Positions 42,369 to 51,250 are shown, counted from the stretch's first letter. The stretch is DNA of 64,000 nt from DAOLCO01 sp964612555 (GCA_964612555.1 CAZTBW010000010.1:48731-112730); one strand, 5' to 3'. Notes: generated by a model from the letters alone, not told the origin. Program-made: numbers and translations.

Positions 42369-43448
42369 ATGAAAATGAAATTTCTAGTCCTCATGGTATT
42401 CTGTTTTTCTCAATTTGTTGTGGCAACCAAGGCGCACTCCGACTCTAAAAAGTTTGGTATTATTCTCCCACTTACGGGTGCTTTGGCAGAGTATGGGGTT
42501 GCGAGTAAAAATGGATTTGAGTTGGCAAGGAAAGATCATCCGGAGTTGTTTTCAGGTATAGATTTTGTTTATGAAGATTCACAATATGACCCCAAGCTTT
42601 CAATAAGTGCGTATAGAAAACTCCGAAATAATAAAGAGGTGAAGCTCATTTATAGTTGGGGTTCTAATCCTTCGTCTCCCTTGATACCACTTGCAGAAAA
42701 AGAATGTTACCCACTTTTTGTTGCTGACTTTTCAACAAATGCATTTAAAAATGTGTCATGTGTGATTGCATTTGCACCAACTTCCAGACTGCTTGGAGTC
42801 CGCTTGGTAGAATATTTAGATAAAAATAATTTAAAAAAACTTGGAATAATTTCTGTTGAGAATCTGTATGTAAGTGGGATTATTGATGGACTTAAAGAGA
42901 GTCTGGGTGATGAACAGGAGATAGTCTACCATGAAACGGTCTTTGCAGAAGATAGTGATTTTAAATCTCATGTTACAAAATTAAAATCAAAAAATGTGGA
43001 CGCTCTTGGTGTTATGCTCTATGCAGGGCAGGTGCAGAATTTTTATAGAAACTTGCAGTTACAAAATTATTCTAAACCTACATTCGGGGCGGATTTTATG
43101 GAAAGCCGAACCGAAATAAAAGGTTCGGGTGCTTTTATCCAAGGGGCAGTTTACCCAAGTCATAAAATATCAGATGCCTATTATGAAAAATACAAGAAAG
43201 AATATAAGGAAGATTCTCAGGTGACATACAGTGGTACTGCGTATGATTTCGCAATGATGATTGCTACTTTATTCAAAAAAGACCCCGAGTTTTATAAAAA
43301 ACATCTCGATTATGTTTCCTCACTGGATGCCTACGAAGGTATCATGGGACAATATGTATTTGAAGATACCAAAGAGTATGGCAAAAGACTGTATCCGCCA
43401 ATTCACATAAAGAAAATCTCAGGTGATTTTTATGAGGTGGTGGAATAG
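42369..43448 (+). CDS. Periplasmic binding protein, Leu/Ile/Val (Peripla_BP_6) type
   Basis: 359 residues. Signal peptide (1-23) then FGIILPLTGALAEYGVASKN, the classic opening of LivJ/LivK proteins, with EDSQYDPKLSISAYRKL and TAYDFAMMIA near the end. This family binds amino acids, amides or aromatic acids for ABC importers or acts as a sensor in signalling. No LivHMGF-type permease or ATPase gene is in the window. A second, frameshifted member is at 51369. The substrate is unknown. Confidence 0.82.
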   Translation: MKMKFLVLMVFCFSQFVVATKAHSDSKKFGIILPLTGALAEYGVASKNGFELARKDHPELFSGIDFVYEDSQYDPKLSISAYRKLRNNKEVKLIYSWGSNPSSPLIPLAEKECYPLFVADFSTNAFKNVSCVIAFAPTSRLLGVRLVEYLDKNNLKKLGIISVENLYVSGIIDGLKESLGDEQEIVYHETVFAEDSDFKSHVTKLKSKNVDALGVMLYAGQVQNFYRNLQLQNYSKPTFGADFMESRTEIKGSGAFIQGAVYPSHKISDAYYEKYKKEYKEDSQVTYSGTAYDFAMMIATLFKKDPEFYKKHLDYVSSLDAYEGIMGQYVFEDTKEYGKRLYPPIHIKKISGDFYEVVE

Positions 43449-43461
43449 ACCTATAATTAAT

Positions 43462-43806
43462 CTATTTTTTAACCCACTGTCCGTTAGTCTGGATATAATG
43501 TCCTTTTGCTGTTTTTTCGATAGCTTTTTGTGCGGCTAGTTTTTCTACATCTGTAATCTTGGTTCCGTTTTTTGTTGCAATATCCTGATATGCTTTTTTA
43601 CGCTTTTGATTGATGTCGTTTACAAGGTGTTGAACTTCCGCAGAAGGGGTAGAGGAGACTGCGCCCAGATAACCATTTGTCTGCTCTCCTACAAGACCAG
43701 AGGCTTTTGCAGAGTCCAGCTCCAGTGCAAATACCGGTTGAACAAAGCATATGCTTAAAAAAAATAATCCAATACAATAAGAGCTGATGCGATTCAATTT
43801 ATTCAT
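43462..43806 (-). CDS. ydbL: YdbL family (DUF1318) periplasmic protein
   Basis: 114 residues from ATG 43806 (GGAG eight bases before it); the frame opens to 43848. A signal peptide is cut near VFALE. LDSAKASGLVGEQTNGYLGA and the QKAIEKTAKGHYIQTNGQWVKK end (given in part) are the DUF1318 signature. In E. coli YdbL assists the YdbH-YnbE bridge, keeping the YnbE multimer in check. It follows ynbE by 47 bases, the same gene order as in E. coli. Confidence 0.87.
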   Translation of the reverse strand: MNKLNRISSYCIGLFFLSICFVQPVFALELDSAKASGLVGEQTNGYLGAVSSTPSAEVQHLVNDINQKRKKAYQDIATKNGTKITDVEKLAAQKAIEKTAKGHYIQTNGQWVKK

Positions 43807-43853
43807 TGCAAATTCTCCAAAAAAGTTTTTAGACATATTTTTAACCAAAGCTT

Positions 43854-44072
43854 TTAGAAAAGATCACTGTCTGCTGAAATAACCGAATCAAGATCTTTTT
43901 CCACCTTTACTCGTACTTCATGATCAATTTTGACATTCATGTTAATAGTAATTGGTTTATCTGAACCCCCAAGTTCGACTCGCGGAGTACAGGCACTTGG
44001 AAGGCAGGCATGTACAAAGAGAAAGAAAAAATATTTCACAGCGTATGCCCTACTTTTTTTGATACTGCTCAT
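43854..44072 (-). CDS. ynbE: YnbE-like outer-membrane lipoprotein
   Basis: 72 residues. The signal peptide ends LPSAC, then TPRVELG. PITINMNVKIDHEVRVKVEKD is nearly the YnbE core (given here as PITINMNVKIDHEVRVK), ending in ADSDLF. In E. coli YnbE sits in the outer membrane and pairs by beta-strand addition with the C-terminus of YdbH, to complete a lipid bridge between the membranes. Its start overlaps the end of ydbH by 23 bases. Confidence 0.87.
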   Translation of the reverse strand: MSSIKKSRAYAVKYFFFLFVHACLPSACTPRVELGGSDKPITINMNVKIDHEVRVKVEKDLDSVISADSDLF

Positions 44073-45870
44073 TAATTTGTCCTACAATGTTTTTACCAAT
44101 GGTGAGGCTCTTTATCAGTGCGGGAATATTTTCTTCGAGGTTCAGATTAAAATGAATTGGTCGTTCATTCATATAATCAGGGTTTCTTCCTTGCAGTTGT
44201 AATGACAGGAAGAGGTCTCCCTCTAAAGAATAATCAGCACGTGCCTCCAGGTTTGTATAATGATAGTTTTCAAGCGCTTTGGCAACTATTTGAAGATTCT
44301 GATTACCACCCGCAGAAAGCCCCCCACCGGTATAGCGCAGAATTCCACCATCTTTTCCCTGAATGATACCATTTTCCATATGTACACCTTCTTTAGAAAT
44401 ATGGAGCGGGAGGGAAGCGTGTATTTTTCCGCTCCCTTGAACACTATTTGGGTACAGGGATAAAACATCTTCGATTTCGATATCATGCCCTTCAAGAAAA
44501 ACGTCCGTTTCTTTTTCGAAGGGAAATATTCGATCTGAGCGGGCAGTAATGTATCCTCCAAAAACACCAAGACGTGCATTAGTGAGACGGATTTCCCGGG
44601 GTGTAAAATCATTTTTTAGTTGTATGTCCATGTTCCCTTCGAGATTTTCTCCCTGAATGGGACCTTCCAGTTTTGAAGCAAAAAGTTTTGTCTGTATCAG
44701 CACGCCAGAGGCAGAAGACTTTTGTATTTCAAGTTCTGCTTTTAAGCTGGAGAGAGAGAATGGCTCAATATTCATGGAAACAGGTTCTTTTGACTCAAGG
44801 ACTAATGCTCCTTTTTTAATGAGAGGTGTTCCCGGGATTTTTCCGCTCAAGGAAATAGTCCCTGTGGTATAAATAGCAGGAAGAGAAAGGGTGTTGTTTT
44901 TAAAATATATTCCTTCTGTTTCTGGTGATAAGGGAGACTGAGATAGTGAGAGTTCGAAACCTTTTGTCTGGAGTGTGGCGGTGTATTTCATGTCTTCTTC
45001 ACCAAAAAGGAGGTTTGCGTGAATAGATTCTTTCTTTTTGGTCTTTTGATTATGGATAAAGGGAGTAAGTGAGATGTTTAGCTTTCCTTTCTCTTCCTGC
45101 ATTGCAAGTTCGATTTTATGCAGCCCGATTTCAAAAGCATCTGTTCGAACGAAAGGTGAATCAAGGGAAATTACTATCTTCTTGAGGAGAGCATTTTCCA
45201 AGTCCGCTTCAATAAATCCTTTACCACCATGAAAGGCGTTTCTGGATGATTGTATTTCTGGAAGTAGTAATTTAAGCTTCTTTTTTTGCTGTTTTTGAGA
45301 AACTTCTTCCTGAGATTCCGGCTCAGTATTTTGTTCTGGAAAGATGCCAAAAGTGCCCCTGGTAGTGAGAAAATCACCATAGGTGATTTTTAAATCATTT
45401 ATTTTCAGGGAATGTGAATTAAAGAAAAAATGAATATGTTTTTCGATTTCGGAAATCGTTTGAAATATTTTTTTCTTTGTCTTTTCCTCTATCTCTGATG
45501 ATTCGCTCTTTTCTTTTGTTTGAAAAGTAGCTGCTAACAGATCTGCATGTAAGCCACCTGACTTATGTTTCAGCTCCTGTACAGAACCTAAGCCACTTAC
45601 TATTTGTAACAGTGAATAAGGAATAGTTAATCCCCGAATTTCAAAAGAGGATAAAATCTCCTCTGTTTCCATTATTCCCGAAAGCTCTTTAAGGTGTAGT
45701 GAATTAATTCCGGGGCGTTCCAGAGAAAGAGAGTGGACGATCACTCCTTTTGATTCCAGATACGTCTGAAGCCCATATGAACCAAGTCTGGCAATATACA
45801 GGAATGAAAAATATAAAATGAGAGTGCAGATACATAGAAATACTCCACCCCAGATCAATCGTTTTTTCAT
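44050..45870 (-). CDS. ydbH: YdbH-like intermembrane phospholipid transport protein (AsmA-like)
   Basis: 606 residues, much shorter than E. coli YdbH (about 880). An N-terminal helix (6-28) anchors it in the inner membrane. The rest is a long series of short beta strands with a Lys/Gln-rich linker (QEEVSQKQQKKK, about 190-201), as in AsmA-like repeating beta-groove proteins. Near the end LPLHISKEGVHMENGIIQG and the GGILRYTGGGLSAG stretch match the YdbH C-terminal block. The next genes ynbE and ydbL complete the system. Phospholipid transport is established for the E. coli protein; here it is inferred. Confidence 0.83.
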   Translation of the reverse strand: MKKRLIWGGVFLCICTLILYFSFLYIARLGSYGLQTYLESKGVIVHSLSLERPGINSLHLKELSGIMETEEILSSFEIRGLTIPYSLLQIVSGLGSVQELKHKSGGLHADLLAATFQTKEKSESSEIEEKTKKKIFQTISEIEKHIHFFFNSHSLKINDLKITYGDFLTTRGTFGIFPEQNTEPESQEEVSQKQQKKKLKLLLPEIQSSRNAFHGGKGFIEADLENALLKKIVISLDSPFVRTDAFEIGLHKIELAMQEEKGKLNISLTPFIHNQKTKKKESIHANLLFGEEDMKYTATLQTKGFELSLSQSPLSPETEGIYFKNNTLSLPAIYTTGTISLSGKIPGTPLIKKGALVLESKEPVSMNIEPFSLSSLKAELEIQKSSASGVLIQTKLFASKLEGPIQGENLEGNMDIQLKNDFTPREIRLTNARLGVFGGYITARSDRIFPFEKETDVFLEGHDIEIEDVLSLYPNSVQGSGKIHASLPLHISKEGVHMENGIIQGKDGGILRYTGGGLSAGGNQNLQIVAKALENYHYTNLEARADYSLEGDLFLSLQLQGRNPDYMNERPIHFNLNLEENIPALIKSLTIGKNIVGQINEQYQKK

Positions 45871-45963
45871 TACATAGACCCTGATTTATTTTTATCCAGA
45901 TCATTCTTCTATACTATCTTATATGTTTCTGGGGAATTTGCTTTATAGAGATATTTTATATTG

Positions 45964-46031
45964 TTCAGGTTGAGCGTGAAGAAACCTTTGTAGGGCAGAA
46001 GATATTAGCCTTTTGCCCTGCTCAACCTGAA
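45964..46031. other. Large two-part hairpin between ydbH and the EamA gene
   Basis: TTCAGGTTGAGC (45964-45975) and GCTCAACCTGAA (46020-46031) form a 12-bp perfect stem; inside, AGGGCA (45992-45997) pairs with TGCCCT (46014-46019). The EamA stop codon is two bases away. No T-run follows on either strand, so it is not a standard terminator. Confidence 0.6.
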
Positions 46032-46032
46032 A

Positions 46033-46902
46033 TTATTCTATATTCTGTCGTTTTTCTTTTTTATACAGGATTATGCCTCGTACCGAGATTGCGGTAAGAA
46101 TAAGCAAAAACCCTGCGTAAACCTGAGGAGGTATTTTATCTCCCAATAAAAGAAATCCGAAGAGTATTCCAATTGGAGGTTCCATTCCTCCAATGTATAT
46201 GCCAACAAGGTGGCTTGAGCCCTTGTGCATGGCTTTTCCGAGGATGGTATATCCTACACCATAGAAAAGCCCCATAATGCAGAGTCCAAGTAGTGCGCTT
46301 CCAGGTGTCTTTGGCATTTCGGGGTACGATGCACCAATTTTTATGACACCAAGAGCGACTACTATTATCTGTGCAAAAAGGAATGAGTCCTTATACACGG
46401 CAGGGTTTTTGTATTTTCTGTCATGAAGTTCAGTAAAGTACAAATATCCTGCAAATGACATTCCGGAAAGAATGCCCAGTATCCAACCCTCCGGGTTTTT
46501 CAGAGCATTATCCTGGTAGCAGACTATGACAAGCCCAACAAATACCAGTATTCCGGTAATAATGTCGAGCTTGCTGACTGCCGAACGTGTAATCCACTTT
46601 GCGAGGATTATCCAAAGGATGGCTGCATGAAAGAGAATCAATGCAGCTCCTGTTGGGATTCGTAGTATTGCAAGAACGAACAGCAGACTACCCATCGCGG
46701 AACAACAGGCAGAGGCTAAAAAGCTTGCGTTAAGTTTGGGAAAAGACCCTCTTCTCAGCAGTAGAAGAAACACTATCGCGCCAAATGCTCTGAGTGCGGC
46801 GGCGATAACGCCGTCTTCTACATGAACACCTAGGTACTTTGGGATGTTTCCGTCCAACCCAAAGAAGATGCTTGCTATTAAAGCTAAAATAAAAACAAAC
46901 AT
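46033..46902 (-). CDS. EamA/DMT-family transporter
   Basis: 289 residues with ten helices in two EamA repeats. The first repeat ends ILVFVGLVIVCYQ and the second has the conserved end GGMEPPIGILFGFLLLGDKIPP with E and P in helix 9, then a Lys/Arg tail. Members export amino acids, nucleobases, drugs or sugar phosphates; the substrate cannot be told. A structured leader of about 110 bases precedes the gene and suggests regulation by RNA structure. Confidence 0.85.
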   Translation of the reverse strand: MFVFILALIASIFFGLDGNIPKYLGVHVEDGVIAAALRAFGAIVFLLLLRRGSFPKLNASFLASACCSAMGSLLFVLAILRIPTGAALILFHAAILWIILAKWITRSAVSKLDIITGILVFVGLVIVCYQDNALKNPEGWILGILSGMSFAGYLYFTELHDRKYKNPAVYKDSFLFAQIIVVALGVIKIGASYPEMPKTPGSALLGLCIMGLFYGVGYTILGKAMHKGSSHLVGIYIGGMEPPIGILFGFLLLGDKIPPQVYAGFLLILTAISVRGIILYKKEKRQNIE

Positions 46903-46961
46903 GATAACCTTTTCTTTGGGTTTGGAGTGTGGAAAAAGACAAAAAGCGTAAAACCTGAATC

Positions 46962-47017
46962 ACGCTCAATGAGAAAGACCCCCGAGCGTAAAAAATCCGG
47001 AGCCCTGCACATTGAGC
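46962..47017 (-). promoter_or_regulatory. Leader with mutually exclusive hairpins upstream of the EamA gene
   Basis: In transcript order, GCTCAATG (complement of 47010-47017) can pair with CATTGAGC (complement of 46964-46971), an 8-bp stem. The alternative pairs ACGCTC (complement of 46984-46989) with GAGCGT (complement of 46962-46967), and the two stems compete for the same GAGC. A TTTTTT tract lies between the arms. The remaining gap to 47246 shows no gene. No known riboswitch class was recognised. Confidence 0.4.
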
Positions 47018-47246
47018 TGTTGTTGTATAATCAAGATGGAATGTGAAAGAACACGAATAATAGATACTAAAATAATGCTACTATATAGAAAAAATGTCAA
47101 GTATTTAAGGTACTTATTTTTTTATCTTTTAAATTTACGGGCTTAGCACTTCTCAATCTTTGTAATTTCTTTTCAGTCTGTTTCTTCCTGTGTCGATCAG
47201 TATGTTCGAGCCTGATGACAAGGACTATTTCAAAATGGAGCTGACA

Positions 47247-47669
47247 ATGAATAAATTTTTCTTATCAATAATGATTCTTCCCTTTTTGTCATCTTGTTAT
47301 ATGGCTTCATATGACGGTTCAAATCTTTCAGATGCAGAGTCTGCAAAGGTCAGGATACAAAATTACCTCAGTGTTGTTGCGTACAAGAAGAGAGGTAATA
47401 CTGCTGCTGAGGAGAGATTAGGAGTGCTACGCTGGAATTCCAAAATACCTGCTGGCAAGTACCGCCTTGAAGTTTCTATTGATGAGCCTGAGTTTGGAAA
47501 ATCATTTATTCCAATATCTCTTGAATTATTTGCAAAACCAAATACTTCATACTGGATTGCCTATCAAAGGAAACACGGGTTTGGCAGTAACAAATGGAGA
47601 CCTTACATTTCTACAACTGAACCAAATGGCTTCTATGGACTGTTTGAGTTCTGGAAGAAAGATAAATAG
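47247..47669 (+). CDS. Lipoprotein of unknown function
   Basis: 140 residues from ATG 47247, which has GGAG eight bases before it; the frame opens to 47190. The signal peptide ends ILPFLSSC, so C-terminal of that the protein is lipidated. The mature domain is about 120 residues, likely beta-rich (GKYRLEVSIDEPEFGKSF; TSYWIAYQRKHGFGSNKW) and ends in a charged EFWKKDK. I do not recognise the family. It stands alone on the plus strand. Confidence 0.7.
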   Translation: MNKFFLSIMILPFLSSCYMASYDGSNLSDAESAKVRIQNYLSVVAYKKRGNTAAEERLGVLRWNSKIPAGKYRLEVSIDEPEFGKSFIPISLELFAKPNTSYWIAYQRKHGFGSNKWRPYISTTEPNGFYGLFEFWKKDK

Positions 47670-47711
47670 AAAAGATATACTTCCACTACGTAGAGAAAGC
47701 CTGTTATAATT

Positions 47712-47749
47712 CATAACAAGTACATATTCAATAAATCTTACTTGTTATG
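47712..47749. other. Perfect 11-bp dyad containing a start codon
   Basis: CATAACAAGTA (47712-47722) and TACTTGTTATG (47739-47749) are perfect inverted repeats with a 16-base loop. The right arm ends in the ATG (47747-47749) of the following membrane-protein frame. In RNA the start would be paired. It may instead be an operator if the real start is ATG 47765. Confidence 0.6.
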
Positions 47750-48124
47750 AACAATAAACGAAGCATGATTCCGGAATGTTTTATCCCCGGAACTTCCAGG
47801 AATATTTTTCTTTATCTTATTCTTTGTTCTTTTTATTTGGCAATGTCTGAAAAAGGAATGCCCAATGAAAACTCTGAGCTTATTGAAGTACTTTCTTTGT
47901 TCTTATGGCTTTATATTCTGGTTTATTGGCTCAAACGGGATTCTTTACATTACAATGTAAAACTTCCTTCTGATATCGGTTCTTTGTTCTTGTCCGGATG
48001 GTTCATAATTTTGCCATGGTATCTGCTAACAACTCGTGGCTATCTGAAAACTCTTTTATATAGCATCATTTTTTTTCTCGCATTTATTGTTATGAGTATT
48101 TGTGCCTGGTTGCTTTTAGATTGA
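47747..48124 (+). CDS. Small four-helix membrane protein, unknown
   Basis: 125 residues (119 if it starts at ATG 47765, MIPECFIPG). Helices at about 20-33, 45-60, 80-94 and 102-123, with a conserved-looking PSDIGSLFLSGWFIILPW stretch. No ribosome site stands before ATG 47747, which also lies in a hairpin; the second ATG is preceded by ACGAAG. I do not recognise the family. A strong terminator follows. Confidence 0.6.
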   Translation: MNNKRSMIPECFIPGTSRNIFLYLILCSFYLAMSEKGMPNENSELIEVLSLFLWLYILVYWLKRDSLHYNVKLPSDIGSLFLSGWFIILPWYLLTTRGYLKTLLYSIIFFLAFIVMSICAWLLLD

Positions 48125-48139
48125 AAGGAAGTAATAGAA

Positions 48140-48177
48140 TACCCTGAAGATATACTTCAGGGTAATATTGTTTTTTT
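48140..48177 (+). terminator. Rho-independent terminator
   Basis: TACCCTGAAG (48140-48149) and CTTCAGGGTA (48155-48164), a perfect 10-bp stem with an ATATA loop, then ATATTG and seven T (48171-48177). It ends the small membrane protein transcript. Confidence 0.93.
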
Positions 48178-48198
48178 AAAACCGTCTATATGAAAAGC

Positions 48199-48891
48199 CT
48201 ACATGAGAACATGCTCGACGGCGGTTTTTGTGAGGCGCCAAGCGATAGTTTCGGGATCTTCGTCTGGTCGAAATGTGACCAGACCGATCTCAGGAAACAT
48301 CGCAATGGAGCGAAGCACTTTTTGAGACCTTGTAGAGTAATAGTGCTCTCCAAGTTTGTCAGCATCCAAGGTCTGCTGAACAGGATTGTTCTCGCCACGT
48401 TTTTTAAGGCGTTCTCTGATTGTCAGTTCAATTTCTTCCATGGATGGGTGACCAATGATCTCTTCAGGGCTCAGTCGTTTTTTCGGATGCATCAGAAGAT
48501 AGATTACAATGAATCTGAATTCTGAGAAGTCCTGGTGTCGCATCTTCCAGAAGAGAGTAACATCTCCAATTATGGGAGTGAGATCTTCAAAAGGACCCGG
48601 CATGATCACATTCATACCTTGCGATGCGATGTTTCGAGCCGTTGCCTGGTAATCAAGTTGCCCTTGAAGATTGAATGCTCTGACAAAATCTGGTGAATCC
48701 AAAGGTATACCAGATTTATCTGAACACAATTTTCTCATATTCATTGAGAAAGACCATTCATTATCAAGAGAAATCCACGGATAAGGGCTCGCGGAAAAAT
48801 GATAAGAGTCGATCTTTTTTCTCATAAGCGGAACAATGGTTGACTTTCCCGTTCCTGGAGGAGCCCCGATGCAAAGGATAGTAGGCTTCAT
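48199..48891 (-). CDS. P-loop kinase-like protein (AAA_33 / zeta-like fold)
   Basis: 230 residues. Walker A is GAPPGTGKST (9-18), close to the N-terminus as in small-molecule kinases. The middle has WISLDNEWSFSMN with an acid pair and MNVIMPGPFED, which fit the AAA_33 kinase fold; ERLKKRGENN looks like the Arg-rich lid. It could phosphorylate a nucleoside, sugar or antibiotic, or, less likely, be a zeta-type toxin. No antitoxin is next to it. The 289-base gap upstream (48892-49180) is AT-rich and holds nothing that I can support. Confidence 0.7.
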   Translation of the reverse strand: MKPTILCIGAPPGTGKSTIVPLMRKKIDSYHFSASPYPWISLDNEWSFSMNMRKLCSDKSGIPLDSPDFVRAFNLQGQLDYQATARNIASQGMNVIMPGPFEDLTPIIGDVTLFWKMRHQDFSEFRFIVIYLLMHPKKRLSPEEIIGHPSMEEIELTIRERLKKRGENNPVQQTLDADKLGEHYYSTRSQKVLRSIAMFPEIGLVTFRPDEDPETIAWRLTKTAVEHVLM

Positions 48892-49180
48892 GTTTAAAAA
48901 CCTTTATCGGCAAGTAAGATTCTCACGAGCGTTGCCAGCGTTCATGAGAGAAGAACAAAAGTATGCTCTCCAAGCAAGATACATGAAGCTTATCCTGCAT
49001 GGAAAACATTAGGTGCTACACATCAACAGTTTTATATATGAGAAGGAAGAAGAGTTTCGCAGTGTTAATTATACATGAAAAATGTATTTTATGAAGAGCT
49101 ACTAGAATTAATAATAAGTATAGTATGTTATGATGAAATCATTTTAAGTTCTGAAATAAAAACCCCAAACTGGCTGCGTA

Positions 49181-50521
49181 CTATCTGGCTGTTTCTTTGT
49201 TAATGTATCTAATTTCTTCTTCCAATTCTGCTCCGACAAAATTGGAAAATACGCAAAACTCTTCCCAGGTATAGGGTGCTATCAGTTTGAGAAAATTTTG
49301 AACTTTTTCAATTTTAAGTTGTTTTGGTGATATTGATTGGGGGCGTGTTACTCCAGGGCGCAGTTTGAGTCCCGGGAGTTTGTTTTTTGGAGGTATTTTT
49401 TCTGGGAGTGTGGTGGCAGAATTCTCTATATTTTTATTTAATGAAATAAGATCAGAAACAAGTACAGGTAGTTCTGGAACACCTTCAATCAGTGAAAAAA
49501 CAATTTCTGCTAACCTACCCCGTACTGCAATCCTGTTTAGGTAGCTTGTACCAACAGTTTTTCTTTCATGTTCTGGTAGTGCATAAATAATAATTGAGTT
49601 TATAAAGACAAAATGTCTTTCTTTGTTAATAAGAGACAAGATTTTTTCCTGCCGGAGAAAATCAAGAATAGATAAAAGAGTGTTCCAATTATCCACAGAA
49701 TCAAGTGCTTCTACAAAACCAGGAAATTCACTTTGCAGAAGACCAATCGAACGGGCTATTTCAAAACCGAGTGAAGGTTTTCTGCCTTTTACAAGTAGCT
49801 TCTCCCATTCCTGCCTCACCACCCGAGGGTGTAACTTCTTTACTCTTTCAGATGAAACGACTTCTTTCATTACTTTATAGTAATGATCATCTGGCGTGAG
49901 TTCCATTCTGGCAGCAAATTGAATCCCCCGATACACATTGACGGGACGATAAGATACCATGTCGTCAATCATCATTCGGATAATTCCATTTTCCAGATCT
50001 GCTCTGCACCCAAACCAGTCAAAGAGTTCTACAGTCAGGGGATCGACTGCAACATTATTGAATGTAAAATCTCTTAACCTGGCAGCTAATTCAGGAGAAA
50101 CAAAGGGGTCACCATGCTCAAATTTTTCCTGCCCCTCTTTGGGTATAGGGCGAGATATTGAAACGTCTATTTCTTCACCACTGGCAAGCTCAACTTTTAA
50201 AATCTCAAAAGATTTACCAACTTTTTTTACTTTTCCGGGAAATATCGAGTTAATCACTATTTCTAAATCCTGAGGTGCTACCCCATATACCTGGACATCA
50301 ACATCTTTTGGACTTAGTCCAAGGAGCATGTCTCGTACATACCCACCAACTACATACGCCAGGGGCGTGACTCCTTCTGTGTTTGGAATTGTAGGGAGAG
50401 ATTGCACTACTGTTGCAATAAGCCTTGCAGCTTCCATTGCAGGTGATTTGTCCTCGGCAACTTTTTTTTGAAATTCTTCAACTGATATTAGAGTTCTTAT
50501 GGGCGTGTTTTTAGTGGTCAT
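49181..50521 (-). CDS. cca: Class II CCA-adding / poly(A) polymerase-type nucleotidyltransferase
   Basis: 446 residues. The nucleotidyltransferase head has YVVGGYVRDMLLG (56-68; GG and RD) and the catalytic acids D73-V-D75 in KDVDVQVYG. RDFTFNNVAVDP (143 onward) is the RRDFTxNA-like block and YRPVNVYRGIQFAARM is the nucleotide-recognition block DPxRxxR-like. A helical neck and tail with an unusual Pro/Lys-rich insert (PPKNKLPGLKLRPG) follow. It adds CCA to tRNA 3' ends or adds A tails. A role as poly(A) polymerase cannot be excluded, since the RR pair that separates the two types is not clear. Confidence 0.8.
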   Translation of the reverse strand: MTTKNTPIRTLISVEEFQKKVAEDKSPAMEAARLIATVVQSLPTIPNTEGVTPLAYVVGGYVRDMLLGLSPKDVDVQVYGVAPQDLEIVINSIFPGKVKKVGKSFEILKVELASGEEIDVSISRPIPKEGQEKFEHGDPFVSPELAARLRDFTFNNVAVDPLTVELFDWFGCRADLENGIIRMMIDDMVSYRPVNVYRGIQFAARMELTPDDHYYKVMKEVVSSERVKKLHPRVVRQEWEKLLVKGRKPSLGFEIARSIGLLQSEFPGFVEALDSVDNWNTLLSILDFLRQEKILSLINKERHFVFINSIIIYALPEHERKTVGTSYLNRIAVRGRLAEIVFSLIEGVPELPVLVSDLISLNKNIENSATTLPEKIPPKNKLPGLKLRPGVTRPQSISPKQLKIEKVQNFLKLIAPYTWEEFCVFSNFVGAELEEEIRYINKETAR

Positions 50522-50668
50522 TGTAGAATGTTATGAATGATTCAGGAGAAAATGTACATAGATTTATATGTATGTCGCAGAGTTTTTCTTTAAGGTCTTT
50601 TATCGGAATTGCCATGTAATCAGGAAGGAGTATAATTATCAGAAATACTCATTTGGTACTGAATAAAA

Positions 50669-51250
50669 TTGAATCGTTTTATCTTACTTATAGCAATGTA
50701 TGTTTGCACGCCATCAGTGTGTGTTGCAGAGCCAACAGAAAATATAAATGGTGTTGTTATGGAAGAAATAGTACTTGCAGGTGGTTGCTTCTGGGGAATG
50801 GAAGAATTGTTCAGGAAATTTGAAGGGGTGATGAATACTGAAGTTGGGTACACTGGAGGAGAGGCTGATAAGGCAAGGTATGATTTTGTAAAAACGGGTA
50901 GAACCGGGCATGCTGAAGCGCTAAGGATACAGTTCGACTCTTCGAAAACGAATCTGGAAAGCATCCTCAAATATTTTTTCAGAATCCATGATCCAACTAC
51001 AGTAAATCGACAGGGTAATGATATTGGCACTCAGTATCGTTCGGCAATTTTTTATTCCGATGAAAAACAAAAAGAAATTGCAAAATCAGTCATACAGCAA
51101 CTGGAAAGTGCAAAGATCTGGAAATCTGAAATAGTAACACAAATAGAACCACTTAAAAGCTTCACGCTGGCAGAAGACTACCATCAGGATTACCTGCAAA
51201 AAAATCCTGGTGGATATACGTGTCATTTTGAAAGGGATATGGAGTTCTAG
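50669..51250 (+). CDS. msrA: Peptide-methionine (S)-S-oxide reductase, probably exported
   Basis: 193 residues. The active-site GGCFWGMEE holds the catalytic C40; GYTGGEADKARY and IGTQYRSAIFY are the other MsrA signatures, and EDYHQDYLQKNPGGYTC ends the fold with a possible recycling cysteine. The first 20 residues (MNRFILLIAMYVCTPSVCVA) look like a signal peptide if TTG 50669 is the start, which would make it periplasmic. A start at ATG 50759 (MEEIVLAGG) would give a cytoplasmic protein. It repairs S-form oxidised methionine. Confidence 0.92.
   Translation: MNRFILLIAMYVCTPSVCVAEPTENINGVVMEEIVLAGGCFWGMEELFRKFEGVMNTEVGYTGGEADKARYDFVKTGRTGHAEALRIQFDSSKTNLESILKYFFRIHDPTTVNRQGNDIGTQYRSAIFYSDEKQKEIAKSVIQQLESAKIWKSEIVTQIEPLKSFTLAEDYHQDYLQKNPGGYTCHFERDMEF

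Noticed and set aside
45970..46969. Inverted repeat TTGAGCGTGA / TCACGCTCAA on either side of the EamA gene
   Set aside because: A 10-base match within 1 kb is expected by chance about as often as not; no other sign of a mobile element.
46730..46969. 79-codon minus-strand frame in the EamA leader
   Set aside because: Runs into the EamA gene in another frame and has no ribosome site or conserved pattern.
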